IMG/VR virus record: IMGVR_UViG_3300006735_000320
Span: 1-21,391 of that record
Direction: 5' to 3' (one strand)
Origin: a virus
Length of the DNA: 21,391 nucleotides
Numbering within the stretch: the stretch's first letter is position 1; each line of letters opens with the position of its first letter. The translations under genes were made by a program, and so were the position numbers. The notes under the pieces are model-generated. The model saw only the letters and a program-made list of their open reading frames with translations. It was not told the DNA's origin and ran no database searches. Below, piece by piece: positions 12,644 through 17,239 of this stretch.

Positions 12644-12820
12644 CTCCTAGAACCAGCCATATACCCACTGCTTAGAAAAAAAATTTATTATTTTTTTCTT
12701 AAAACTTAAGAAAATATCTAGGAGTCTAGGAATTTTAGTCTATTTACTTTGATACATAAGGGTTTTTTTACTCCTAGAACCAGTAAAAAAGCTAGGAGTA
12801 CTCCTAGAAAAGCTAGGAAT
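12644..12820. repeat. Cluster of seven CTAGGA/TCCTAG elements (iteron-like)
   Basis: CTAGGA occurs at 12718, 12726, 12792 and 12813 on the plus strand and, as TCCTAG, at 12645, 12772 and 12802. Two copies extend to CTCCTAGAACCAG (12644-12656 and 12771-12783). One pair forms the perfect 16-base palindrome CTAGGAGTACTCCTAG (12792-12807). Copies lie on both sides of the A/T-rich tract, 81 bases from the start of TerS. Likely binding sites for an initiator, regulator or the terminase itself. Confidence 0.7.
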
Positions 12821-12900
12821 ATTCATTTCTCTTACGAGCAAGCTATACAAAAAAATTACAGGGTATTTTATTTTCTAAGGAAGAGGTATATAGTAATTTC

Positions 12901-13413
12901 ATGCCCAAGAAAGCAAATCAATTGAAGACAATATCTGAATTAACACCAAAACAACGTAAGTTTGTTGATATATATGTAGCAAACTATGGCGAGATTTCGA
13001 AGGTTGAGGCAGCTAAACAAGCAGGCTTTACCTCAACTAACAAGTATGGTCCAACAGATCAGGCTAGTAGATTATTAAACCCTGATAAAAACCCACATGT
13101 CGTAAGATACTATGAAAAACGTATGGCACAAGAATTAGAAAAGGAAGAAAAAGATAAACTCCTGTCGTATAAACATTATGCTCGAATGAGAGACACATCA
13201 GAAAAAAAAGGCCAAATGACAGCTGCAATAACAGCTCAATTTAGAAGAGATCAAATGGCTGGTCATTTTGTAGATAGAAAAGAAATTAGTCATATTGGAT
13301 TAGAGGGTATGTCTAGAGAACAATTGGAGAAACGACTTGAGGAACTTGAAAATAAGATCGGAGACGCCAAAAACATCATTGACGTTACGCCAGATCAAAT
13401 TACTGAAAACTAA
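12901..13413 (+). CDS. terS: Terminase small subunit
   Basis: A 170-residue DNA-packaging protein that recognises phage DNA and hands it to TerL. The N-terminal signature LTPKQRKFVDIYVANYGEIS KVEAAKQAGF (15-44) is the Terminase_2-type helix-turn-helix, followed by ASRLLNPDKNPHVVRYYEKR (60-79), also typical. Then come a basic helical region with coiled-coil character (LEKEEKDKLLSYKHYARMRD) and a charged C-terminus (EQLEKRLEELENKIGDAKN) suited to ring assembly. The ATG is the only start; purine-rich AAGGAAGAGG ends about 14 bases upstream, unusually far. It is separated from TerL by 3.8 kb of small genes, whereas the two usually adjoin. The CTAGGA cluster just upstream may be its recognition site. 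Confidence 0.85.
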   Translation: MPKKANQLKTISELTPKQRKFVDIYVANYGEISKVEAAKQAGFTSTNKYGPTDQASRLLNPDKNPHVVRYYEKRMAQELEKEEKDKLLSYKHYARMRDTSEKKGQMTAAITAQFRRDQMAGHFVDRKEISHIGLEGMSREQLEKRLEELENKIGDAKNIIDVTPDQITEN

Positions 13414-13513
13414 AGATTGGAAAGATTTCTTGACAGTCTTCAACGAAGTACATAATAGTACTCTTGTGACATCCATAGGTGTTGTTTCAATTAAAACAAA
13501 GGATGATAAATGA
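13379..13513 (+). CDS. Probable 44-residue protein with TTG start, between TerS and the next gene
   Basis: A short frame overlaps the TerS end and stops as ATGA with the 13510 gene, which supports translation. Its 3' half reads like a real protein (KTKDWKDFLTVFNEVHNSTL, then VTSIGVVSIKTKDDK). There is no ATG. TTG 13379 is the best start, with GGAGACG about 12 bases upstream; CTG 13403 is an alternative. A TTGACA at 13430 could suggest a promoter here instead, but it encodes Leu-Thr in this frame. Function unknown. Confidence 0.45.
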   Translation: MTLRQIKLLKTKDWKDFLTVFNEVHNSTLVTSIGVVSIKTKDDK

Positions 13514-13842
13514 AAAGTAAAAGACTTTTGAAAAAAACAAAACACATTGATGTAAACATAAAATTCCCAAAAGAAAAAATAGAACATTATCCTTTTGTAG
13601 AGGTGCATTGGTTGGATATCGTAGGTGAAACGGGTTGGCAAACTTTTGAACAGCTTAAGAAGTCACAACTTGGTAGAATGATTTCACGAGGTTGGATGGT
13701 TTCACGTGCAAAAGGTGTTACTAGGATTTTTGCTGACTATGGACTCAAAGATGGAAGAGATGGAGATGAAGGTCATATTGAAACTATTGGTGGCACTACT
13801 ATTATTCCTAATTCAGTAATTACAAAGATCGTGAGATTATAA
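13510..13842 (+). CDS. Conserved phage hypothetical protein
   Basis: A 110-residue basic protein. An N-terminal Lys-rich stretch leads into YPFVEVHWLDIVGETGWQTF and a helix-strand unit (SQLGRMISRGWMVSRAKGVT RIFADYG), then GGTTIIPNSVITKIVRL. Small phage proteins ending in TTIIP...I..I are familiar to me as conserved hypotheticals; no function is established. AAAGGATG lies 4-11 bases before the ATG. TAATG overlap with the next gene indicates coupling. The pattern suggests a compact beta barrel. Confidence 0.75.
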   Translation: MKSKRLLKKTKHIDVNIKFPKEKIEHYPFVEVHWLDIVGETGWQTFEQLKKSQLGRMISRGWMVSRAKGVTRIFADYGLKDGRDGDEGHIETIGGTTIIPNSVITKIVRL

Positions 13843-14054
13843 TGGATCTTATTTTGTTAAATGATGGCTTGTATCAACTTGTAGCTGTAACTCAAGAGAT
13901 GATGAAAGGTATAGAGATTATGGCTGAAGTGGATTGTTTTGATTTATGCGATATTCTTAGATTACACCTTACTACATATTACGATGCACCCCATAATGTT
14001 CATGTTATGAATAATGGTACAGGAGACTTTTACGGCTGCATTTGCAATTCTTGA
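13842..14054 (+). CDS. Small acidic hypothetical protein
   Basis: A 70-residue acidic protein starting inside the previous stop (TAATG). The sequence LYQLVAVTQEMMKGIEIMAE, then DCFDLCDILRLHL, suggests two helices with paired Cys, and GTGDFYGCICNS at the end adds two more. Four Cys in 70 residues hint at metal binding but the spacing is irregular. Not recognised. Translation probably depends on coupling, since no separate Shine-Dalgarno is visible. Confidence 0.6.
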   Translation: MDLILLNDGLYQLVAVTQEMMKGIEIMAEVDCFDLCDILRLHLTTYYDAPHNVHVMNNGTGDFYGCICNS

Positions 14055-14065
14055 CCGATTTAAAA

Positions 14066-14449
14066 ATGGCTCAAAGCAAAGAATCTAAGCTGTGGAATGA
14101 CATTAAAAATTTAGATAGAGATTGGCATTTTACTCGCATAGAATCTAGCACAATTAATGGTATTCCCGATGTACATTGTGTCGTAAACAAGCAAGTATTT
14201 TGGCTTGAACTCAAAGCGAACACCAGCAAGAATTGTGGCTTGTCAAAGTACCAAATCAATTGGCATATTAAATACTTGAAAGCAGGTGGTAAAGCGTATA
14301 TCTTGAATAGGCCCCTCTTGCACGCGCCTATTGAACTTCTGGCCGTGTCCCGTGAATCCCGAATCCCCGTCATTATCCGCAAGTCCCACGACTTGAGGAC
14401 CCTGGTTCAGGAGGCAGCTGGCCATCCTTCACCGGGATCTGGGGCGTGA
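14066..14449 (+). CDS. VRR-NUC / PD-(D/E)XK-type nuclease
   Basis: A 127-residue endonuclease-fold protein (from ATG 14066; TTG 14042 would add eight residues). Catalytic pattern: Glu near the N-terminus (SKESKLW), GIPDVHCV (Pro-Asp), FWLELKA (Glu-x-Lys), then LSKYQINWHIKYLKAGGKAY, whose Gln and C-terminal strand are typical of VRR-NUC and Holliday-junction resolvase-like phage nucleases. It probably trims branched DNA before or during packaging. From about residue 85 the DNA switches abruptly to GC-rich codons, and the tail (HAPIELLAVSRESRIPVIIR onward, ending SPGSGA) is encoded by GC island 1. The original 3' end may have been replaced by island DNA. Confidence 0.75.
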   Translation: MAQSKESKLWNDIKNLDRDWHFTRIESSTINGIPDVHCVVNKQVFWLELKANTSKNCGLSKYQINWHIKYLKAGGKAYILNRPLLHAPIELLAVSRESRIPVIIRKSHDLRTLVQEAAGHPSPGSGA

Positions 14450-14727
14450 ACCCCGTCCCGTGAAGAAAGCCCGTAGTTGCTTGATTATTTGATCTTGACA
14501 GGAGCTGGCCAGGCGAGCAGCTGGTAAACCTGAAGCCCGATGCCGTTGGAAACCCCATAGTTCCCTGCTTTTTTCAACTGCTCTGGGACCCAGATGCTGG
14601 CAGCAGGTAGCTCGTTTCCCACCCCCACGTCCCGAATGGATCAGGGGTTTGCTTTTGAACTCATAAAGCTCTGGCCAGCAACCAGCAGCGTAACTTGTGC
14701 TTCAGGAAAAGTTCTGAAAAATAGTTC
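14341..14727. other. GC-rich island 1 (partly noncoding)
   Basis: Hand count gives about 58% G+C for 14341-14640, against about 25% in nearby coding DNA such as 13501-13560. From 14450 there is no convincing gene; a frame from ATG 14593 is open for about 45 codons but looks unlike a protein. Recurrent words are GCTGG/CCAGC, GTCCCGTGAA (twice), TCCCGAAT (twice) and CCCCCACG. It starts inside the VRR-NUC tail and ends at the promoter of the next cassette. Confidence 0.6.
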
Positions 14728-14756
14728 TTGACATTTATCCCATGTAATCTTATGTA
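14728..14756 (+). promoter_or_regulatory. Promoter of the microprotein/110-residue cassette
   Basis: TTGACA (14728-14733), exactly 17 bases, TATGTA (14751-14756): perfect -35, weak -10. The expected start is near 14763, right at the first base of a stable hairpin, and no other promoter serves this cassette. Confidence 0.5.
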
Positions 14757-14763
14757 AGGTCTG

Positions 14764-14805
14764 CGCACGGCAATGGTGTTGAACTAACCATTCAACTGCT
14801 GTGCG
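14764..14805 (+). promoter_or_regulatory. Structured 5' leader hairpin
   Basis: Outer arms CGCACGGCA (14764-14772) and TGCTGTGCG (14797-14805) pair with one G.U. Inner arms GTTGAA (14778-14783) and TTCAAC (14791-14796) pair perfectly around a 7-base loop, with a one-sided 5-base bulge (14773-14777). The 15-bp structure starts at the predicted transcript 5' end and stops 3 bases before AACTAACAAAGGAG. Likely protects or regulates the mRNA. Confidence 0.55.
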
Positions 14806-14807
14806 TT

Positions 14808-14827
14808 AACTAACAAAGGAGAAACAA
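14808..14827 (+). repeat. Shared ribosome-binding leader, copy 1
   Basis: AACTAACAAAGGAGAAACAA directly precedes ATG 14828. The same sequence with one extra A (15623-15643) precedes ATG 15646, three bases from its start. Two unrelated genes with a 20-base identical leader suggest a duplicated expression signal, or cassettes inserted behind a common leader. Confidence 0.7.
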
Positions 14828-14908
14828 ATGAATACAATAATACCTGAACTAATCTTTGCAGCCCTATGGTTTGCATTACTAACAGTGACGGGGGTGATCA
14901 TATGGTAA
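14828..14908 (+). CDS. 26-residue single-span membrane microprotein
   Basis: ATG 14828 follows AAAGGAG at 7-base spacing, the best Shine-Dalgarno of the region. The product starts MNTIIPE and then is one hydrophobic span (LIFAALWFALLTVTGVIIW) reaching the C-terminus: a minimal membrane peptide with an outside or cytoplasmic N-tail. Its stop overlaps the ATG of the 110-residue gene (ATGGTAA), so the two are coupled. It could act as a membrane anchor, inhibitor or toxin-like peptide; nothing decides between these. A pure leader peptide for the next gene is the main alternative. Confidence 0.6.
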   Translation: MNTIIPELIFAALWFALLTVTGVIIW

Positions 14909-15234
14909 AGCACATTATGCGTGACCCACTAGAGTCAGAAGAAGCCAAATGGGAGGAGGAGAACAATGTGGCATGGTCCTGTCCCCATCACGGTAGAGAA
15001 ACTTATTTTAATATCAAGAAACTTGAGAGGTCGCGTAAGATGCGGGAGTACGTCTACGTGTGGTTTAAGGACAAAGAGTTCGGAGATGAAAAGATGTGGG
15101 TGAGAATCACATCGGGTGATAGATCTCGTGGACAGGGAGTCTTAGACAATCAGCCAATTAAGCTTATGTTCATGAAGCTCGGTGATATCGTTAAGTTCAA
15201 GACTGACGATGATGGTATCACTTGGGGGAAGTAA
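14902..15234 (+). CDS. 110-residue protein with small beta-barrel C-terminal half (DUF2314-like)
   Basis: The frame is open upstream to 14866, but the GGGGGTG at 14890-14896 serves ATG 14902. The N-terminal half is acidic (EEAKWEEENNVAW) with a CPHHG element. The C-terminal half, YVYVWFKDKEFGDEKMWVRI, then GQGVLDNQP, then KLGDIVKFKTDDDGITWG, has the layout of DUF2314-type domains: W-V strand, G-x-L-x-N-x-P turn, G-D-x-V-x-F strand. That family is linked to polymorphic-toxin immunity and phage accessory genes; the match is by eye. It lies between two membrane microproteins (upstream by ATGGTAA overlap, downstream by directly adjacent TAA-GTG). A three-gene functional unit is plausible. Confidence 0.65.
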   Translation: MVKHIMRDPLESEEAKWEEENNVAWSCPHHGRETYFNIKKLERSRKMREYVYVWFKDKEFGDEKMWVRITSGDRSRGQGVLDNQPIKLMFMKLGDIVKFKTDDDGITWGK

Positions 15235-15351
15235 GTGTTATGGATACTAGCCCTCGCAACACCGCTCATATTCTTTCCGAAACAAGCAGGATGGGTTTAC
15301 ATCCTGCTGCTGGCAGCTTTGATCCGAGGCTGCACTGGAATCTTTCACTAG
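15235..15351 (+). CDS. 38-residue membrane microprotein with GTG start
   Basis: GTG 15235 immediately follows the TAA of the previous gene, with GGGGGAAG 3-10 bases upstream. The product has two hydrophobic segments (LWILALATPLIFFP and GWVYILLLAALI) separated by KQAG, a short helical hairpin or one kinked span, and ends RGCTGIFH. The DNA is already in GC island 2. An overlapping frame through the island looks non-protein-like, so I favour this one. Coupling to the 110-residue gene is the chief support; GTG start and small size limit certainty. Confidence 0.5.
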   Translation: MLWILALATPLIFFPKQAGWVYILLLAALIRGCTGIFH

Positions 15352-15645
15352 TCTGCCCCCACGCCCACGATCCCCGTGATGCTGGAGCTCTAGAAGAGAC
15401 AGCTTCTGCCTGGCCAGCTGGGAACTGGCAGCTGGTAGAATGCACCGGTAAGTACGAGTTTGCAAGGGTTTCTGCCCCCACGCCCACGCTGCATCAGCAT
15501 CAGATTACCTGAATGTTAAGCTAAGGGTCCCAGCAGCCGTCAGGGAGATGCCGGTGGCGTAAAAAAGTTTTGGAATTTTTTAGTTGCAGGGAGTGATGGG
15601 ATTTGATAAGAGTTAGCAAACTAACTAACAAAAGGAGAAACAACT
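15352..15645. other. GC-rich island 2 and leader of the next cassette
   Basis: Gene-free stretch of about 290 bases. The exact 18-base repeat TCTGCCCCCACGCCCACG occurs at 15352-15369 and 15471-15488. Between them lie CCAGCTGG, CAGCTGGTAG, GATGCTGG and TGGCCAG words shared with island 1. From 15556 the sequence returns to AT-rich. A 5-bp hairpin GTTAG/CTAAC (15612-15625) precedes the shared leader. A possible -35 TTGCAG (15584) has no good -10. A long open frame through the island is rejected as coding. Confidence 0.6.
15623..15643 (+). repeat. Shared ribosome-binding leader, copy 2
   Basis: Copy of the leader at 14808-14827 with one inserted A (four A before GGAG). It supplies the Shine-Dalgarno of ATG 15646. 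Confidence 0.7.
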
Positions 15646-16149
15646 ATGGGCTTTGATTTATATAGTCTAGGCAATCATAAAAATAAGAATGGCGAATACT
15701 TCCGAAATAATGTTTGGTGGTGGCGTCCCCTCGCTGACTTCGTATGCGAAAAAACAAACTGCATTGAAGAAGCTGACAAGAAGAGTTGGCAACACAATGA
15801 CGGACACGAAGTTGATGAGGTACTAGCAAAACAAATCGCAACGCAATTAAAAGCGTTAATTAAAAGTGGCGAGGTGTCAAAGGCAATAAAAGAAAACGAG
15901 GAAATGCAAGAAGAAGCTGAACGCAATAATAAATTTGTTCAACGTTGCCACGATATGTTAGCAAAGAAAGTTGAAAAGGAACAAGGTAAGACAAACCTTG
16001 CACCTGCTGACTATCCGAAAGACGATCACGATACTTGGGATTGGATACAATCTAAATATAATTATGGAAGTTCCTACCCTTTCACAATGGAAAACGTAGA
16101 GGAGTTCATAAAGTTCTGCGAAGATTCACGAGGCTTTAGAATTTGCTGA
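15646..16149 (+). CDS. Conserved phage hypothetical protein (MGFDLY...YFRNNVWWWRPL type)
   Basis: A 167-residue protein with a widespread phage N-terminal signature: MGFDLYSLG, then GEYFRNNVWWWRPLADFV (16-33), then an aromatic-polar core, HNDGHEVDEVLAKQIATQL, and a long charged helix (KAIKENEEMQEEAERNNKFV). The C-terminal YPFTMENVEEFIKFCEDSRG completes the family pattern. I know it only as a conserved hypothetical of phages and some bacteria. AAAAGGAG in the shared leader sits 8-15 bases before the ATG. It stands alone between GC islands 2 and 3, like a moron. The call to a family is good; the function is unknown. Confidence 0.8.
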   Translation: MGFDLYSLGNHKNKNGEYFRNNVWWWRPLADFVCEKTNCIEEADKKSWQHNDGHEVDEVLAKQIATQLKALIKSGEVSKAIKENEEMQEEAERNNKFVQRCHDMLAKKVEKEQGKTNLAPADYPKDDHDTWDWIQSKYNYGSSYPFTMENVEEFIKFCEDSRGFRIC

Positions 16150-16271
16150 CAACCTGCGAAGCGTGGGCTAACGCCCACGCCCACGCCCACGCCCACGACA
16201 GCGTGGGGTTGGATAAAGTAAGCTGTAGCTGCCCAGCACCAGTTACCAGTCGTGGAAGTTCGGACCAAACT
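16150..16271. other. GC-rich island 3: tandem GCCCAC repeat and hairpins
   Basis: A perfect 8-bp hairpin GCGTGGGC, TAAC, GCCCACGC (16161-16180) leads into four exact tandem copies of GCCCAC (16173-16196), and CCCACG/CGTGGG (16192-16207) forms a second hairpin. CTGCCCAGCACCAG follows. It starts right after the stop of the 15646 gene. No T-run follows, so it is not a classical terminator, though it may stop or protect transcripts. Same CCCACG word as islands 1 and 2. Confidence 0.65.
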
Positions 16272-16337
16272 ATGATGTTTTTATTTGTAATACTTATATT
16301 TATTTTTTTCTTTTTAATTAAATTAATTGTTGATTAA
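16272..16337 (+). CDS. Possible 21-residue membrane peptide
   Basis: Starts at a double ATG (16272/16275); a weak GGA lies about 7 bases upstream. The product is Phe/Ile/Leu-rich throughout (FLFVILIFIFFFLIKLIV). AT-rich DNA readily encodes such strings by chance and the -35 of the next promoter lies at its end, so I hold this loosely. It is listed because three better-supported membrane microproteins lie nearby. Confidence 0.22.
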   Translation: MMFLFVILIFIFFFLIKLIVD

Positions 16338-16358
16338 TCTTTTTTTATTTCTTATATA
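16330..16358 (+). promoter_or_regulatory. Promoter of the MSNL gene pair
   Basis: TTGATT (16330-16335), 17 bases, TATATA (16353-16358); expected start near 16365. The leader then carries AAAGGAAA about 8 bases before ATG 16396, and a short decoy ATG at 16380 (six codons). Confidence 0.5.
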
Positions 16359-16395
16359 TATGGGATAACAATTAACTTATGAAAGGAAAAATGTT

Positions 16396-16743
16396 ATGAG
16401 CAATCTAAAAAAAGTCGCAAGACTTATTAAGAAAGCTACAAAAAAAGAACAACAAGACATAGTGAATTATCACTATTCTGTTGAACAAGTTAAGTCACAA
16501 AAGAAAGCAAATGACTTAATCAAACCATCTCATATTGAGTTGTTTGAAACTTTGAAAACAAATCTAATCATTATAAATAAAGTTGATGATGTTGAGGGCT
16601 TTGCTCAATTAATCAAAAGAAAAATGAAAAGGTTTGATGTTGCTAAGTTCAAAGAAAAGCACCCAAAAATGTACGAGGAATTTTTGGTTGATATGGACAC
16701 AACAGAAATTAAAATCAAAGTTCAAGAGAAAGGACAAAACTAA
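16396..16743 (+). CDS. Small basic protein of the MSNL pair
   Basis: A 115-residue, strongly basic, helical protein (MSNLKKVARLIKKATKKEQQ at the start; later IKRKMKRFDVAKFKEKHPKM). No family recognised. Its own promoter and Shine-Dalgarno precede it; the next gene starts 2 bases after its stop. The C-terminal third (EEFLVDMDTTEIKIKVQEKG) becomes acidic. DNA binding is possible from charge only. Its opening MSNL-[KI]-K is shared with the following gene, which suggests a duplicated start rather than full homology. Confidence 0.7.
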   Translation: MSNLKKVARLIKKATKKEQQDIVNYHYSVEQVKSQKKANDLIKPSHIELFETLKTNLIIINKVDDVEGFAQLIKRKMKRFDVAKFKEKHPKMYEEFLVDMDTTEIKIKVQEKGQN

Positions 16744-16744
16744 T

Positions 16745-17008
16745 ATGAGTAATCTAATCAAAATGGTTAATCAAATAGTTGAGAATAAAGCTAACTCAAA
16801 TGAAGTTGAACAAGCGAGTACCAATTCAAGTTCAACAACATTGAATTATCAATTCATGTACAAACAATTAGAAAGTGCTGTTGAGGAAATTATTATTCAG
16901 TATCCTAATGACCCAATTGTAAATGAGTTGAAAGCAAAGTTGGTTAATAATCTAAAACCTATTTTAGAAATGATAACTAACGACCCAAATCAAAACTTTG
17001 ACCAATAA
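16745..17008 (+). CDS. Small acidic, Asn/Ser-rich partner of the MSNL pair
   Basis: The open frame extends back to 16634 inside the upstream gene, but ATG 16745 (87 aa) has AAAGGA about 10 bases upstream and starts MSNLIKMVNQIVENKANSNE, parallel to its neighbour. A Ser/Asn/Thr-rich linker (ASTNSSSTT) joins it to an acidic helical half (YKQLESAVEEIIIQYPNDPI). A basic plus acidic neighbour pair might bind each other, as in toxin-antitoxin or structural pairs, but there is no motif evidence. It ends 8 bases before a strong hairpin. Confidence 0.65.
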   Translation: MSNLIKMVNQIVENKANSNEVEQASTNSSSTTLNYQFMYKQLESAVEEIIIQYPNDPIVNELKAKLVNNLKPILEMITNDPNQNFDQ

Positions 17009-17016
17009 AGTTCTAA

Positions 17017-17042
17017 ACCTGTAACCCTTCGGGGTTACAGGT
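17017..17042 (+). terminator. UUCG-capped hairpin at the end of the MSNL pair
   Basis: An 11-bp perfect stem (ACCTGTAACCC / GGGTTACAGGT) closed by C-TTCG-G, the exceptionally stable UUCG tetraloop. No T-run follows (ACACTC), so it is either an atypical terminator or a 3'-end barrier against exonucleases. Confidence 0.6.
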
Positions 17043-17239
17043 ACACTCTACCTTCACCACTATCACCACCTGCACCACCTTCGATAGAGGTACCAAATCT
17101 AGTTCCAATCTCAAACTAAAACACAAAATCTAGTTCCCACGTGCAACTTGTAGATGTAACTAGGCGCGCGGGCTAAAAACTCAGTTACATAGATGTATAG
17201 AAATTTTAAACGATATGGATTATATTGAAAGGGGACCCA
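17043..17239. repeat. Repeat-bearing intergenic region before TerL
   Basis: Gene-free. The 12-base direct repeat AAATCTAGTTCC occurs at 17095-17106 and 17126-17137. CACCAC occurs three times at 17055-17078. The inverted pair ATGTAACT (17154-17161) and AGTTACAT (17183-17190) flanks a GCGCGCGGG core, with TAGATGTA repeated at 17151 and 17190. AAAGGGG at 17228-17234 is the TerL Shine-Dalgarno. No -35/-10 pair is convincing. Could be a late-gene operator or packaging-related site. Confidence 0.5.

Larger units (their letters stand above)
12388..12900. other. Noncoding, symmetry-rich region before the small terminase
   Basis: About 510 bases without a convincing protein gene; the best candidate is a 26-codon frame at 12503. 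It contains perfect inverted repeats at 12409-12429 (ATAATTACG, 3-base centre), 12554-12570 (AAAGTAATAATTACTTT) and 12694-12714 (TTTTCTTAA, AAC, TTAAGAAAA), a 42-base tract at 12676-12717 with only three G/C, and the CTAGGA cluster. This resembles replication origins (iterons plus an easily melted tract) or a pac/cos region, which often lies at the small terminase gene. No promoter for TerS stands out. Confidence 0.5.

Noticed and set aside
13430-13458. Promoter TTGACA followed by TAATAG or CATAAT
   Set aside because: Spacing is 15 bases for the better -10 and the better-spaced -10 matches poorly; the bases also encode part of a plausible short protein. Left unannotated.
14450-14727. tRNA or other known structured RNA in GC island 1
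   Set aside because: I looked for a cloverleaf with a TTCGA-type T-loop and CCA end and found none; GC content alone is not evidence.
15222-15512. 90-96 codon open frame through GC island 2
   Set aside because: Its absence of stops follows from high GC; the product has His/Pro/Ala runs and encodes the CCCACG repeats; it conflicts with the better-supported membrane frame at 15235.
16161-16207. CRISPR-like or VNTR array in island 3
   Set aside because: Four 6-base units without spacers are a simple tandem repeat, far from CRISPR dimensions.
16143-16337. Frame with Ala-His repeats in island 3
   Set aside because: The AHAHAHAH run is only the translation of the GCCCAC tandem repeat; the start would be TTG without a Shine-Dalgarno.
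16380-16400. Upstream six-codon frame MKGKML before the 16396 gene
   Set aside because: Overlaps the Shine-Dalgarno of the real gene and is too short to judge; more likely a chance ATG.
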